Below are positions 43,175 through 54,595 of a DNA stretch of 64,000 bases, one piece after another (within the stretch, counting starts at the first letter, position 1; every line of letters begins with the position of its first letter). A program made the position numbers and the translations under genes. The notes under the pieces were generated by a model. The model was given only the letters and a program-made list of their open reading frames with translations, did not search any database and was not told where the DNA came from. Location: assembly GCF_013911965.1 (NCBI RefSeq), contig NZ_JACESE010000001.1, positions 186,001 to 250,000 on the forward strand. The letters are read 5' to 3'. Source of the stretch: Phenylobacterium sp. (GTDB taxonomy: Bacteria; Pseudomonadota; Alphaproteobacteria; Caulobacterales; Caulobacteraceae).

Positions 43175-43582
43175 ATGACCGATTTCCGCCGTGTGACCGA
43201 CCAGTTTTCCGTCAGCCCGCAGATCGCGCCGGCCGATGTCGCCGCCGCCGCGGCGCAGGGCTTCGTGCTCATCGTCAACAACCGCCCCGATGGCGAGGAC
43301 CCGGCCCAGCCGTCCGGCGCCGAGATCGAGGCGGCGGCGAAGGCGGCGGGTCTCGGCTATGTCGCCATCCCCGTCCGGGGCGGTCCGACCGCCGAACAGG
43401 TCGCGGCTCTTCGTGAGACGGTCGAGGCCGCCGACGGCCCGGTCCTGGCCTTCTGCCGTTCGGGCACGCGCTGCATCGTCACCTGGTCGCTGGGCCAGGC
43501 GCAGGCCGGCGCCCGCAGCCGGCAGGAGCTGATCGATCTGGGCGCCCAGGCGGGCTATGATCTCTCCGGCGTCCTCGCCTAG
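43175..43582 (+). CDS. TIGR01244-type phosphatase/sulfurtransferase-like protein
   Basis: A 135-residue protein of the small DSP-like family often found fused to beta-lactamase-type sulfur dioxygenases (Blh). It begins RRVTDQFSVSPQIAPADV. The presumed active site is FCRSGTRCIVTWSL, a Cys-x4-Arg loop similar to phosphatase and rhodanese motifs. Probable role: sulfide or persulfide metabolism or dephosphorylation. Ribosome binding site GGGAG precedes ATG 43175. The MBL-fold hydrolase at 43819 follows nearby and may be the functional partner (inference). Confidence 0.82.
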   Translation: MTDFRRVTDQFSVSPQIAPADVAAAAAQGFVLIVNNRPDGEDPAQPSGAEIEAAAKAAGLGYVAIPVRGGPTAEQVAALRETVEAADGPVLAFCRSGTRCIVTWSLGQAQAGARSRQELIDLGAQAGYDLSGVLA

Positions 43583-43737
43583 AGCGCTTCCATCAGCGAA
43601 ACCCGGGCGGCCATGGCGGCAGGCTCGGCCTCGCAGCTGGCGAGCGCCAGGACGAGTTGTGCGGCGATGAGACAGAGGACTGCGAAAGCCGCACGCTGGA
43701 GCCGTTTTGAGACAAAGATGGCCGCATCCGCGATCAT
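43579..43737 (-). CDS. Possible small membrane peptide (52 aa)
   Basis: A minus-strand frame from ATG 43737 gives 52 residues. A basic N-terminus (VSKRLQRAA) precedes a hydrophobic helix (FAVLCLIAAQLVLALASC), and a 16-residue tail follows. AAGGG lies about 8 nt before the ATG. Its TAG stop shares CTAG with the stop of the 43175 gene. It fills an otherwise non-coding gap, so it could be a real small protein, but the support is only length, ribosome binding site and the hydrophobic profile. Confidence 0.35.
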   Translation of the reverse strand: MIADAAIFVSKRLQRAAFAVLCLIAAQLVLALASCEAEPAAMAARVSLMEAL

Positions 43738-43818
43738 GACCGACACCCTTTCCGCCGTCTTGCCCCTGCCTGCGCAACAAGGGCGCCGGAATGGCGGTCC
43801 CGCCGGAGTTATCCCCCG

Positions 43819-44714
43819 ATGATCCCCTATGTCCGCGAGATCGACGTCGAATACGGCCGCTGCGACCAGGTCTCCCCCCTCATCCGGCGGGTGATCGCCA
43901 AGAATCCGGGGCCGTTCACCTACACTGGCACCGGCACCTACATCGTCGGTCATGGCGAGGTGGCGGTCATCGATCCGGGCCCCGATCAGCCCGAGCACCT
44001 GGAGGCGATCCTGGCCGCCCTGCAGCCGGGCGAGCGTGTGAGCCACATCCTGGTCACGCACCATCACAGCGACCACTCGCCGCTGGCCGGCCCGCTGAAG
44101 GCGCGCACCGGGGCGGCGATCTACGGCTGCGCCATCGGCATGCGGGCCGAGGAGTCGACGATCCGCACCGAGGCCGGGGCCGACTTCGGCTTCGCGCCCG
44201 ACGAGAGCCTGTGCGGCGGCGGACAGGTGCTGAAAGGGCCCGACTGGACGCTGGAGGCGGTGGCCACGCCCGGCCACACCTCCAACCACATCTGCTTCGC
44301 CCTGAAGGAGGAGAACGCCTTCTTCTCGGGCGATCACATCATGGGCTGGTCCACGACGGTCATCACCCCGCCCGACGGCGACATGACCGACTACATGGAG
44401 AGCCTGGAGAAGGTGAAGGCCGGCGGCTACGACGTGCTCTGGCCCACCCACGGGCCGCCGGTGCGCGACGTGACCGCCTTCATCGACGCCCATATCGCCC
44501 ACCGCCGCGCCCGCGAGGCGCAGGTGCTGAAGGCCGTCGCCGACGGCTACGCCAGGATCGTGGAGATGGTGCCGGTGCTCTATGCCGACGTCGATCCGAG
44601 GCTGCACCCGGCCGCGGCCCGTTCGGTCCTGGGCCACATGATCGACCTGACCCGCCGCGGCCTGGTGGTGACCGACGGCGAGCCCGGGATCGACAGCGCC
44701 TACCGCCCGGCGGC

Positions 44715-44718
<4 letters not shown>
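43819..44718 (+). CDS. MBL-fold metallo-hydrolase
   Basis: A 299-residue metallo-beta-lactamase-fold protein. The metal-binding motif is VTHHHSDHSPLAG; GHTSNHICFAL supplies the third His, and FFSGDHIMG the bridging Asp. The C-terminal region (RRAREAQVLKAVADG, LHPAAARSVLGHMIDLT) matches LACTB2/endoribonuclease-like hydrolases. Substrate unknown; thioesters, phosphodiesters or RNA are possible. ATG 43819 lacks a strong ribosome binding site. Convergent with the acyl-CoA synthetase; both end with TAG in the shared tetramer CTAG. Confidence 0.87.
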
Positions 44719-47012
<2,294 letters not shown>

Positions 47013-47212
47013 CCGAGCGTCTCCCAAGGTTATCGGTGTTTGGTTTGGCGCTAGGCTAGTTTTGCGACCGCGGTTAGGCAACGCCGGTCGCCCCTGGCGG
47101 GTGGCGGCAGGGCTCGCTCCCTCCGCCGCGCGGCGCCGGCGGGACGGGTCGAGCAAGGATTTGCCTCAAGGCGCGTGACAAGGCCGCTCCGCTGGGTTAT
47201 TTCACCCCCGTT

Positions 47213-47296
47213 ATGACCCCGAACGCCGCCACCTATCTCTTTTGGTATTACGGCTATCCGATGCCACTGGCGGAGGACGGGGTTCTGTTGACGTGA
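47213..47296 (+). CDS. Aromatic-rich leader peptide of a DAHP synthase attenuator
   Basis: A 27-codon frame. Codons 8-15 read Tyr-Leu-Phe-Trp-Tyr-Tyr-Gly-Tyr, giving four Tyr, one Phe and one Trp in an 8-residue block, and the frame ends in TGA at 47294-47296. It is followed by an intrinsic terminator at 47323-47347 and by the DAHP synthase gene. This is the layout of ribosome-mediated attenuation, in which stalling at the aromatic codons when charged tRNA is scarce prevents terminator formation. A GTGACA/TTATTT promoter pair (47175-47202) would start the transcript only a few bases before the ATG, as in Sinorhizobium trpL. Confidence 0.72.
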   Translation: MTPNAATYLFWYYGYPMPLAEDGVLLT

Positions 47297-47322
47297 TGCC
47301 GACGTAGACCAGACCACCATCA

Positions 47323-47347
47323 GCCGCCGCCCACCGGCGGCTTTTTT
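47323..47347 (+). terminator. Attenuator terminator ahead of DAHP synthase
   Basis: Perfect 7-bp stem GCCGCCG/CGGCGGC (47323-47329 and 47335-47341, loop CCCAC) followed by six T (47342-47347). It lies 26 bp after the leader stop and 33 bp before the DAHP synthase ATG. CCGCC in its left arm can pair instead with GGCGG at 47269-47273, and that segment can pair with CCGCC at 47226-47230. This gives mutually exclusive 1:2, 2:3 and 3:4 structures. Confidence 0.7.
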
Positions 47348-47380
47348 GTTGGCCGCCGGACGCCCTCCCGGAGCTCCGCC

Positions 47381-48466
47381 ATGCCGACCCCCGCCGCCAC
47401 CGACGATCTGCGCATCAGCACCATCAGGCCACTGACGCCGCCGGACGAGATCATCGCCGCCCTCCCCCGCACCGAGCGCGCCACCGCCGCCGTCACCGCC
47501 GCACGCAAGGCCGCCCAGGACATCATCCACGGCCGCGACGAGCGCCTGCTGGTGGTGGTGGGGCCCTGTTCCATCCACGATCCCGACGCGGCCATGGAAT
47601 ACGCCCACCGGCTGGTGGCGGAACGCCGCCGCCATGCCGGCGAGCTCGAAATCCTGATGCGCGTCTACTTCGAGAAGCCGCGCACCACGGTGGGCTGGAA
47701 GGGGCTGATCAACGACCCCGGCCTCGACGGCGGGTTCCAGATCGACCAGGGCCTGCGCATCGCCCGCGGCCTCCTGGCCGACATCAACGACCTGGAGCTG
47801 CCGGCGGCCTGCGAGTTCCTGGACGTGACGACGCCGCAGTACATCGCCGACCTGGTCGCGTGGGGCGCCATCGGCGCGCGGACGACGGAGAGCCAGATCC
47901 ACCGCGAAATGGCCTCGGGCCTCTCCTGCCCGGTCGGCTTCAAGAACGGCACGGACGGCAATGTGCAGATCGCCGTGGACGCCGTCCGCGCCGCCAGCCA
48001 GCCGCACCACTTCCTGGCCGTGACCAAGGAGGGCCGCTCGGCCATCGCCGCGACGACGGGCAACGCCGACTGCCATGTGGTGCTGCGGGGCGGGGCCGAG
48101 CCCAACTACGACGCGGCCAGCGTGGCCGCCGCCTGCGCCCTGATCGAGAAGGCGGGCCTGCCGCCCCGGCTGATGATCGACGCGAGCCACGCCAACAGCC
48201 GCAAGAAACCCGAGAACCAGCCCGCGGTGCTGGCCGACCTCGGCGCGCGGATGGCCGCGGGCGAGGACCGCGTGATGGGGGTGATGATCGAGAGCCATCT
48301 GGTCGCCGGCCGCCAGGACCTCGCGCCGGGCAAGCCGCTGACCTACGGCCAGTCGATCACCGACGGCTGCATCGGCTGGGACGACACCGTGCAGGCCCTC
48401 GACGCCCTGGCCGGCGCCGTGCGCGCCCGCCGCAAGACCCGGACGCCGGCGACCGCCGAGGCCTAG
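47381..48466 (+). CDS. aroF: 3-deoxy-7-phosphoheptulonate (DAHP) synthase, class I
   Basis: 361 residues of the AroF/G/H-type enzyme. It catalyses phosphoenolpyruvate plus erythrose-4-phosphate to DAHP, the first step of the shikimate pathway. LLVVVGPCSIHDPDAAMEYA is the substrate-binding and metal-Cys motif; EKPRTTVGWKGLINDP, VGFKNGTDGN and IDASHANSRKKPENQ are conserved. Which of aroF, aroG and aroH it matches cannot be told from sequence alone. It sits behind an aromatic-rich leader peptide and terminator, so regulation is likely by attenuation. Convergent with the APH-AAA gene, sharing CTAG stops. Confidence 0.93.
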   Translation: MPTPAATDDLRISTIRPLTPPDEIIAALPRTERATAAVTAARKAAQDIIHGRDERLLVVVGPCSIHDPDAAMEYAHRLVAERRRHAGELEILMRVYFEKPRTTVGWKGLINDPGLDGGFQIDQGLRIARGLLADINDLELPAACEFLDVTTPQYIADLVAWGAIGARTTESQIHREMASGLSCPVGFKNGTDGNVQIAVDAVRAASQPHHFLAVTKEGRSAIAATTGNADCHVVLRGGAEPNYDAASVAAACALIEKAGLPPRLMIDASHANSRKKPENQPAVLADLGARMAAGEDRVMGVMIESHLVAGRQDLAPGKPLTYGQSITDGCIGWDDTVQALDALAGAVRARRKTRTPATAEA

Positions 48467-49950
48467 CGGCGGTCCTGGCTCCAGCGCTCGGCGGCCTCGG
48501 CCGCCGGGCCGGAGGCGTCGATGACGGTCCAGTCGATCTCGCCGGCGCCGCGCTCGACCTGCATGCGCAGGGTGTCGACCGTGGCGTCGGAGGCGTCGCC
48601 CCGGCGGTCGCCGATCCGCTGCGCCAGCACCTCGACCGGCGCGGTCAGCCAGACGCCGTCGAACGGCGCGCCCGCCTTCCGCGCCAGGTCCTCGGCCCGC
48701 CGGCGCGTGTCGGGCGAGATGAAGGTGGCGTCCAGCACCACGGCCCGGCCCGCGGCCAGGGCCTGGCCGGCCTCGGCGAAGAGGGTGTCGTAGACCTGGG
48801 CGTAGAAGTCGGCGCCGTAGGCCGACGGCGGCAGGGATTCGTCCGGCGCCACGCCGGCCAGGCGCTTGCGCACCTCGTCGGTCCTCAGGATCACCGCGCC
48901 GGGCGAGGCGCCCAGGCCCGGGGCGATGAGGCGGGCGAAGGTCGACTTCCCCGTGCCCGAAAACCCGCCGACGGCGGCGAGCCTTGGCGGCGGCGGCGAG
49001 AGATGCGCCAGGGCGGCGTCGAGATAGGCGCTGGCGGATTCGTCATCGCCCACATGGGCCCAGACGTGGGTGCGCACGGCGGCGCGCACCGACAGCATCA
49101 GCGGCAGGGCGGCCAGCCCATCCCACAGCTCGGGCCCGAAGCTGCGCGCCGTCTCGTCGAGATAGGCCGAGAGCACGCGCACGGCCGCATCGCGCCGGCG
49201 GCGGAAGTCCAGGTCCATCAGCAGAAAGGCGATGTCGTACTGGACATCGACCTCCGACAGGGTGTCGTTGAACTCGATGCAGTCGAAGAGGATCGGCCGC
49301 CCGTCCTCCAGAAGGATGTTCCCCAGGTGCAGGTCGCCGTGGCAGTGGCGGGCGAAGCCGCCGGCGGCGCGGGCGTCCAGCAGGGCCGCCTGCCGGAAGA
49401 ACTCCGCGTCCGTGGCCGCGACGAGCGTCTCCACGCGCTCCTGGCCCAGCCGCGGCGCCAGTTCGCGCAGCAGGTGGGCGTTGGAGTCGATGGTGAATTT
49501 CAGGGCCCGGCCTCCGCCGCCCTCGGGCCGCAGAGGCGCGGCGGCGTGGAAGCCGGCCACGACGCGCCCCAGCCGGTCCGCGAGCTCGCCGTCCACCGCC
49601 CAGGGCCGGGCGGCGAGCACGGCAGTCTCGTCGAAGCGGCGCATTTCCAGCACGTGCTCGACCACCTCGCCGGCGCCGTCGAACTCCAACCCGCCGTCGG
49701 CCGCGCGCGTGATCGCCCGCACGGCCCGATAGATGTCGGGCGCCGCGGCGCGGTTGAACCGCAGCTCGCGGTCGAGCGCCCAGCGCCGCAGCTCAAGCGT
49801 GGAATAGTCGAGATAGCCCAGCTCGACCCGGCGCTTGATCTTGTAGGCGCGCTCCGGCGCCAGGAAGACGCGGGCGCAGGCGGTGTCGATGCGCCGCTCG
49901 GCCTGGGCCTCCAGCCAGCTTGCGACCTCGGCCTCTTCGGGATCGGTCAA
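48463..49950 (-). CDS. Aminoglycoside phosphotransferase-like domain fused to AAA-type kinase
   Basis: 495 residues. The N-terminal half is an APH-fold kinase with HCHGDLHLGNILLEDGRP as catalytic loop and FDCIEFND as metal-binding motif. The C-terminal half has a Walker A motif (GGFSGTGKSTFARL) followed by LRTDEVRKRLAG, the pattern of zeta-toxin or shikimate-kinase-like P-loop kinases (AAA_33). The fusion is known as a conserved bacterial family, but the substrate has not been assigned as far as I know. Starts MTDPEEAEVASWLEAQAERR. It ends in CTAG shared with aroF, and pdxH lies just upstream. Confidence 0.88.
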   Translation of the reverse strand: MTDPEEAEVASWLEAQAERRIDTACARVFLAPERAYKIKRRVELGYLDYSTLELRRWALDRELRFNRAAAPDIYRAVRAITRAADGGLEFDGAGEVVEHVLEMRRFDETAVLAARPWAVDGELADRLGRVVAGFHAAAPLRPEGGGGRALKFTIDSNAHLLRELAPRLGQERVETLVAATDAEFFRQAALLDARAAGGFARHCHGDLHLGNILLEDGRPILFDCIEFNDTLSEVDVQYDIAFLLMDLDFRRRRDAAVRVLSAYLDETARSFGPELWDGLAALPLMLSVRAAVRTHVWAHVGDDESASAYLDAALAHLSPPPPRLAAVGGFSGTGKSTFARLIAPGLGASPGAVILRTDEVRKRLAGVAPDESLPPSAYGADFYAQVYDTLFAEAGQALAAGRAVVLDATFISPDTRRRAEDLARKAGAPFDGVWLTAPVEVLAQRIGDRRGDASDATVDTLRMQVERGAGEIDWTVIDASGPAAEAAERWSQDRR

Positions 49951-49964
49951 GGCTCAGGCGTCCT

Positions 49965-50639
49965 TCACGGATAGAGCCGCTCGGTGGTCCAGCCGCCTTC
50001 GGCGCGCTGGAAGACCAGCCGCTCGTGCAGGCGGAAGGGCCGGTCGCGCCAGAATTCGATGGTCTGGGGCCTGATGCGGAAGCCCGACCAGTGGGGCGGC
50101 CGGGCCACCTTGCCCAGTCCGAACTTCAGGCCCGCCTCGGCGATCCGCTTCTCCAGCGCCAGCCGGTCCGGGAGCGGCCGCGACTGCTCCGAGGCCCAGG
50201 CGCCCAGCTGGGCCGGGCGGGCGCGAGTGGCGAAATAGGAGTCGGCCTCGGCGTCGCTCACCGGCGAGACCGTCCCGCGCACGCGCACCTGGCGGCGCAG
50301 GGACTTCCAGTGGAACAGCAGGGCCGCCTGCGGATTGGCCGCCAGCTGCCGGCCCTTGGCGCTGCCGAGGTTGGTGTAGAAGACGAACCCCTCCGGATCG
50401 ACGTCCTTCAGCAGGACCATGCGCACGTCGGGCAGGCCGTGCTCGTCGGCGGTGGCGACCGCCATGGCGTTGGGATCGTTCGGCTCCTTCTCGCCGGCCT
50501 CCCTCAGCCAGTCGGCGAAGAGGGCGAAGGGATCGTCCTCGGACAGCAGCGGCGGCGGCTCGGCCTGGGTGACCTGGCGCACATATTCGTCCTCGCTGGG
50601 CGAGGCGGGGATCAGGCTCTTGTCGGGCGTCTCGGACAT
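49965..50639 (-). CDS. pdxH: Pyridoxamine 5'-phosphate oxidase
   Basis: A 224-residue enzyme that oxidises pyridoxamine or pyridoxine 5'-phosphate to PLP with FMN and O2. The FMN-binding [19 protein letters not shown] and [17 protein letters not shown] segments are characteristic, as are [11 protein letters not shown] and the C-terminal [15 protein letters not shown]. The start ATG is followed by an unusual acidic N-terminal extension of about 30 residues before [10 protein letters not shown]. Divergent from the DnaJ-like gene. A TTAA-N7-TTGA sequence between the two starts (50679-50693) resembles a CtrA site. Confidence 0.93.
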   Translation of the reverse strand: MSETPDKSLIPASPSEDEYVRQVTQAEPPPLLSEDDPFALFADWLREAGEKEPNDPNAMAVATADEHGLPDVRMVLLKDVDPEGFVFYTNLGSAKGRQLAANPQAALLFHWKSLRRQVRVRGTVSPVSDAEADSYFATRARPAQLGAWASEQSRPLPDRLALEKRIAEAGLKFGLGKVARPPHWSGFRIRPQTIEFWRDRPFRLHERLVFQRAEGGWTTERLYP

Positions 50640-50706
50640 GGCTGCGTCATAGCGCGCCCGCCCGCCGCCGTCAGGCGCTTAACGCGACGTTGACCGCGCT
50701 CGTCCT

Positions 50707-51432
50707 ATGGAACGGCCGATGAGCGGGGCGGATGAGGCCATGACGGCGCGGCGGGCGCGCGAGCTGCTCGGCGTCGGCGCCAAGGCCACGCCGGCCGAGC
50801 TGCGCCGCGCCTTTCGCGTGGCCGCCAAGACCGTTCACCCCGACCGCGCCGGCGGCAGCGCCGAGGCCTTCCATCGCATGGTGGCCGCCTACGAGTTGCT
50901 CCGCCGCGAACGCCCGGCGCGCGATCGGTTCATCCAGCCGCCCGTCGCCCAGCCGCCCCGGCGAGAGGCCGCCGACCCGAACCTGCTTTGCATCACGCCC
51001 CTGATCGCCTTCCGCGGCGGAGAGGTGGATCACCGCACCCCCGAGGGCCGGCGCCTGCGGATCAAGGCGCCGCCAGGTCTGCGGACGGGCGACAGGCTGC
51101 GGGTGGGAGACATCGTGCTGCGCATCACCGTCCGCGGGGACGGCCAGCTGATGGTCCGCGGCGACGACCTTTGGCTGACGCTCGAAGTCGACCGCCGTCT
51201 GCTGGAGCAGGGCGGCCGGACACGACTGGAAACGCCGCTCGGCTGGCGCGAGATCTGGATCACCAAGAAGGCCGCCGCCCGAGGACTCGTCCGCCTGCCG
51301 GAGGAGGGGCTGCCCGCCCGCGGCCGCCACCGTCAGGGTCATCTGTTCGTCCGGCTGCAGGCGGTGGAGGAGACCGCCTCCAGCGCCGCCCGGACCCTGC
51401 TCCGACGCTTCGCCGCCGCCTGGGCCGCCTGA
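50707..51432 (+). CDS. J-domain protein with DnaJ C-terminal domain
   Basis: About 241 residues. The N-terminal J domain ([20 protein letters not shown]) has [16 protein letters not shown] with the HPD motif required to stimulate DnaK. A short linker is followed by DnaJ-C substrate-binding sheets ([58 protein letters not shown]). There is no zinc finger, so it is a CbpA-like type II J protein, shorter than CbpA. ATG 50707 gives the longest form; ATGs at 50725 and 50740 are alternatives. It is followed by aroC after 62 bp, but no functional link is evident. Confidence 0.83.
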   Translation: MERPMSGADEAMTARRARELLGVGAKATPAELRRAFRVAAKTVHPDRAGGSAEAFHRMVAAYELLRRERPARDRFIQPPVAQPPRREAADPNLLCITPLIAFRGGEVDHRTPEGRRLRIKAPPGLRTGDRLRVGDIVLRITVRGDGQLMVRGDDLWLTLEVDRRLLEQGGRTRLETPLGWREIWITKKAAARGLVRLPEEGLPARGRHRQGHLFVRLQAVEETASSAARTLLRRFAAAWAA

Positions 51433-51494
51433 GCGGCCGCGCCTGCGCGCGATGCGTGGCGCCTGCGGCGAAATGCGCTAAGAGCGCGACTGTC

Positions 51495-52613
51495 ATGTCG
51501 CACAACACCTTCGGCCACCTCTTCCGCGTCACCACCTGGGGCGAAAGCCACGGCCCGGCCCTCGGCTGCGTCGTCGACGGCTGCCCCGCGGGCATTCCGC
51601 TGACCGCCGAGGACGTCCAGGCCTTCCTCGATCAGCGCCGCCCCGGACAGGGCAAGTTCGTCACTCAGCGTCAGGAGCCGGATGCGGTGCGCATCCTGTC
51701 CGGCGTGTTCGAGGACGAGCGGACGAACGGCCAGGTGACCACCGGCACGCCCATCTCGATGATGATCGAGAATGTCGACCAGCGCAGCCGCGACTATTCC
51801 GAGATCGCCCAGGCCTTCCGCCCGGGCCATGCCGACTACGCCTATTTCGCCAAGTACGGCGTGCGCGACTATCGCGGCGGCGGCCGGGCTTCGGCCCGGG
51901 AAACCGCCGCCCGCGTGGCCGCCGGCGCCGTCGCGCGCAAAGTCCTGGCCGGGGTGACCATCCGCGCCGCCGTCGTCCAGATCGGCCCCCATGGGATCGA
52001 CCGCGACCGGTTCGACTGGGAGGAGACCCGCAACAATCCCTTCTGGTGCCCGGACGCCGGAACCGTAGCCGTCTGGGAAGAGCACCTGGAGAAGGTCCGC
52101 AAGGCCGGCTCCTCGACCGGGGCCATCGTCGAGGTGGAGGCGCTCGGCGTCCCCGCCGGCTGGGGCGCCCCCATCTATGGCAAGCTGGACGCCGAGCTGG
52201 CCGCAGCCCTGATGTCGATCAACGCCGCCAAGGGCGTGGAGATCGGCGCCGGCTTCGCCTCCGCCGCCCTTTCGGGCGAGGAGAACGCCGACGAGATGCG
52301 GATGGGCGAGGACGGCCAGCCCGTCTTCCTGTCCAACAAGGCCGGCGGCGTGCTGGGCGGCATTTCCACCGGCCAGCCGGTGAACGCGCGCGTGGCCTTC
52401 AAGCCGACCTCCTCCATCCTCACGCCGCGCAGAAGCCTGAACGAGGCCGGCGAGGAGATCGAGCTGAGGACCAAGGGCCGCCACGATCCCTGCGTCGGCA
52501 TCCGCGCCGTGCCGGTGGTCGAGGCCATGACCGCCTGCGTCCTGGCCGACTCCTGGCTGCGCCATCGGGCCCAGATGGGCGAGGCGCGCCGCCTGCCGGG
52601 GCGGACGGACTGA
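51495..52613 (+). CDS. aroC: Chorismate synthase
   Basis: A 372-residue FMN-dependent enzyme converting 5-enolpyruvylshikimate 3-phosphate to chorismate. It starts [20 protein letters not shown], with the first signature [38 protein letters not shown] is the second signature, and [13 protein letters not shown] and [13 protein letters not shown] complete the core. It is the last common step of aromatic synthesis, and lies about 3 kb from the first-step aroF gene. ATG 51495 chosen; the frame to 50988 is a shadow. Confidence 0.95.
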   Translation: MSHNTFGHLFRVTTWGESHGPALGCVVDGCPAGIPLTAEDVQAFLDQRRPGQGKFVTQRQEPDAVRILSGVFEDERTNGQVTTGTPISMMIENVDQRSRDYSEIAQAFRPGHADYAYFAKYGVRDYRGGGRASARETAARVAAGAVARKVLAGVTIRAAVVQIGPHGIDRDRFDWEETRNNPFWCPDAGTVAVWEEHLEKVRKAGSSTGAIVEVEALGVPAGWGAPIYGKLDAELAAALMSINAAKGVEIGAGFASAALSGEENADEMRMGEDGQPVFLSNKAGGVLGGISTGQPVNARVAFKPTSSILTPRRSLNEAGEEIELRTKGRHDPCVGIRAVPVVEAMTACVLADSWLRHRAQMGEARRLPGRTD

Positions 52614-52777
52614 AGGCGACGGCAACACGAGGCCCCGTCCCGCCGCTTTAAGTCACGATGGGGAAACGCGGTTTTGCGATTGACCGGCGTGGGCACATGC
52701 CTGAAATGAGCGCCCCGACGCGCCGCTTCAGGTGTAGGGCAAGACATCAGAACCGCCGAGGAAGACGGGCTTCCCCT

Positions 52778-53293
52778 TTGCGATACGACCTCATCCGGAT
52801 CCTCATCGCGGACGACAATCACCACATGCGGGTTCTCCTGACGGAGATTCTGCGGGCGATCGGCGTGGTCCACATCCACGAGGCGGCGGACGGCGCGCAG
52901 GGCCTGCAGATGCTGCGCAATCATCAGGTCGACATCGTCATGACCGACCTGTCGATGCAGCCGCTGGACGGCATCGACTTCGTGCGCCTGCTGCGCAATT
53001 CGCCCGACAGCCCCAACCAGATGATCCCCGTGATCATGATCACCGGCCATTCGACCATGCGCCGGGTGGCCGAGGCGCGCGATGCGGGCGTCAACGAGTT
53101 CCTGGCCAAGCCGCTGACGGCGCGCGGCGTGTTGGAGCGCATCGCCCGCATCGTCGAACACCCCCGGCCGTTCATCCGGACGGCCGACTATTTCGGCCCT
53201 GATCGCCGCCGGCGCGCCGATCCCGCCTACGCCGGGCCCTGGCGGCGCAGCACAGACGCCGCGATCGCTCTGTCGCACCCGATCGACGAGTAG
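52778..53293 (+). CDS. Single-domain response regulator with C-terminal tail
   Basis: About 171 residues. The receiver domain has IADDNHHMRVLL (acidic pair), DIVMTDLSMQPLDG (phospho-Asp) and the FLAKPL lysine. The C-terminal 45 residues (VEHPRPFIRTADYFGPDRRRR) carry a basic motif found in a Caulobacterales family of CheY-like regulators; there is no DNA-binding domain. TTG 52778 is preferred because similarity begins at RYDLIRILIADDN, and GAGGAAG lies 13 bp upstream. ATGs at 52658 and 52697 add an Arg-rich leader of doubtful reality. Confidence 0.8.
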   Translation: MRYDLIRILIADDNHHMRVLLTEILRAIGVVHIHEAADGAQGLQMLRNHQVDIVMTDLSMQPLDGIDFVRLLRNSPDSPNQMIPVIMITGHSTMRRVAEARDAGVNEFLAKPLTARGVLERIARIVEHPRPFIRTADYFGPDRRRRADPAYAGPWRRSTDAAIALSHPIDE

Positions 53294-53353
53294 CGCCATC
53301 TTTTGGTGACCATTTCGGCGTCTCCTGGAAACCATGTTCCGGGGGACCACGAC

Positions 53354-53551
53354 ATGACGCGCAATCTTCTGAAGCTGGCTCTCGTGGCCGGACTCGCCCT
53401 CAGCCAGGGGGGCTGCGTCGCCGCCGTCGTGGGGGCGACCGCCGGCACGGCCATCGGCCTGACCGGCGCGGCGGTGGGCGTCACCGCCAAAGGCGTCGGC
53501 ATGGCCGCCGGCGCCGTCATCCCCGGCGGCGATGACGACGAGGATCGCTAG
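53354..53551 (+). CDS. Small lipoprotein
   Basis: A 65-residue protein. The N-terminus is a lipoprotein signal (KLALVAGLALSQGGC) with Cys21 as lipid attachment. The mature part is a glycine-rich small hydrophobic helix (AVVGATAGTAIGLTGAAVG), then an acidic tail GGDDDEDR. A GGGGGA site lies before the ATG. Probable outer-membrane or inner-membrane-tethered lipoprotein of unknown function; such peptides often occur in Caulobacterales. It converges on queD with shared CTAG stops. Confidence 0.75.
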   Translation: MTRNLLKLALVAGLALSQGGCVAAVVGATAGTAIGLTGAAVGVTAKGVGMAAGAVIPGGDDDEDR

Positions 53552-53919
53552 AGGTTGTAGGCGCAGCTCTCGCCGATGGTCGGACGCGAGACCTTGATCC
53601 GCGAAAGCCCTGGAAAGCGGGCCTTCAGGCGCTCGGCGAAATAGAGGCAGAGGTTCTCGAGCGTCGGACTGTCCAGCCCGGGCTTCTCATTGAGCAGGCC
53701 ATGGTCCAGCTCCAGCGCCACCTCGCGCAGGGCGCGGTCCAGTTCGGCCAGGTCGGCGACCCAGCCCACCGGCGGCTGCGGCGTGCCGGCGACCGTCGCC
53801 TCCACCTGGAACGAATGTCCGTGCAGCCGTGTGTAGGGGCTGTCGCTGGGCCCGTCGGGCAGGTAGTGGGCCGCGTCGAAGGTCGCGACCTTGGTGATCT
53901 CGAAAATCTGCGAAGTCAT
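53548..53919 (-). CDS. queD: QueD-like 6-carboxytetrahydropterin synthase
   Basis: A 123-residue T-fold protein in the queuosine pathway, converting dihydroneopterin triphosphate to 6-carboxytetrahydropterin. The zinc ligands appear as AAHYL and LHGHS, and the strand GWVADLAELDRAL carries the conserved Asp. The Cys usually placed three residues before LHGH (catalytic Cys27 in E. coli QueD) is Tyr here (SPYTRLHGH), and the second His box is DHGLLNEKPG. It is followed by queE and queC on the same strand, separated by 43 bp from queE. Confidence 0.85.
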   Translation of the reverse strand: MTSQIFEITKVATFDAAHYLPDGPSDSPYTRLHGHSFQVEATVAGTPQPPVGWVADLAELDRALREVALELDHGLLNEKPGLDSPTLENLCLYFAERLKARFPGLSRIKVSRPTIGESCAYNL

Positions 53920-53962
53920 GTCGATGGGGACGTAGGACGGGCCGCCGCGGCGGCCTGCGCCG

Positions 53963-54595
53963 TCAGGGAATGCCCAGATACTTGTGGGTTTGGACGCTTA
54001 AACGCCAGCGGGGGTGTTCAAGGCAATAGGCGATCGCCGCCGCCGTATTGGCCGCCCGGTCGGGTCCGTCCATGGGCTGAAGGAAGAAGCGCTCGAAATC
54101 GAGCTCGGCGAAGCGCTGCGGATCGACCCCCGCCTGAGGGAAGACCAGCTTCAGCTCCTGGCCCGCGGTCTGGGCCAGAGGGGCGTCGGCCTTGGGACTG
54201 ACGCAGATCCAGTCGACGCCCTCCGGCGCCGGCAGCGTGCCGTTGGTCTCCACGGCGATCCGGAAGCCACGCTCATGCAGGGCGACGATCAGAGGCGGGT
54301 CGAGCTGGAGCAGCGGCTCGCCGCCGGTGCAGACCACCAGGCGGTTCTCCCGGCCGGGGCCCCAGGCCGCGGCGACGGCGTCGGCCAGTTCGTCAGGCGT
54401 GGCGAAGCGGCCGCCGCCAGGACCATCCATGCCCACGAAGTCGGTGTCGCAGAAGGTGCAGACCGCCTTGGCGCGGTCCTGCTCGCGACCGCTCCAGAGA
54501 TTGCAGCCGGCGAAACGGCAGAAGACCGCCGCCTGCCCCGCCTGGCCGCCCTCGCCCTGGAGGGTCAGGAAGATCTCCTTGACCGAATAGCTCAA
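53963..54595 (-). CDS. queE: 7-carboxy-7-deazaguanine synthase
   Basis: A 210-residue radical SAM enzyme that rearranges 6-carboxytetrahydropterin into the 7-deazaguanine ring. The protein starts [21 protein letters not shown]. The [4Fe-4S] Cys cluster has the QueE type of spacing, CNLW...[13 protein letters not shown] is the SAM-binding GGE motif. TTG 54595 is preferred because it overlaps the queC stop by 4 nt (TTGA) and fits the family's N-terminus; the frame to 54922 is shadow. Confidence 0.87.
   Translation of the reverse strand: MSYSVKEIFLTLQGEGGQAGQAAVFCRFAGCNLWSGREQDRAKAVCTFCDTDFVGMDGPGGGRFATPDELADAVAAAWGPGRENRLVVCTGGEPLLQLDPPLIVALHERGFRIAVETNGTLPAPEGVDWICVSPKADAPLAQTAGQELKLVFPQAGVDPQRFAELDFERFFLQPMDGPDRAANTAAAIAYCLEHPRWRLSVQTHKYLGIP

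Noticed and set aside
53548-53919. QueD as a pseudogene because the catalytic Cys is missing
   Set aside because: The frame is intact, the zinc His residues remain, and it lies in a queuosine gene set. A divergent subfamily is more likely than decay.
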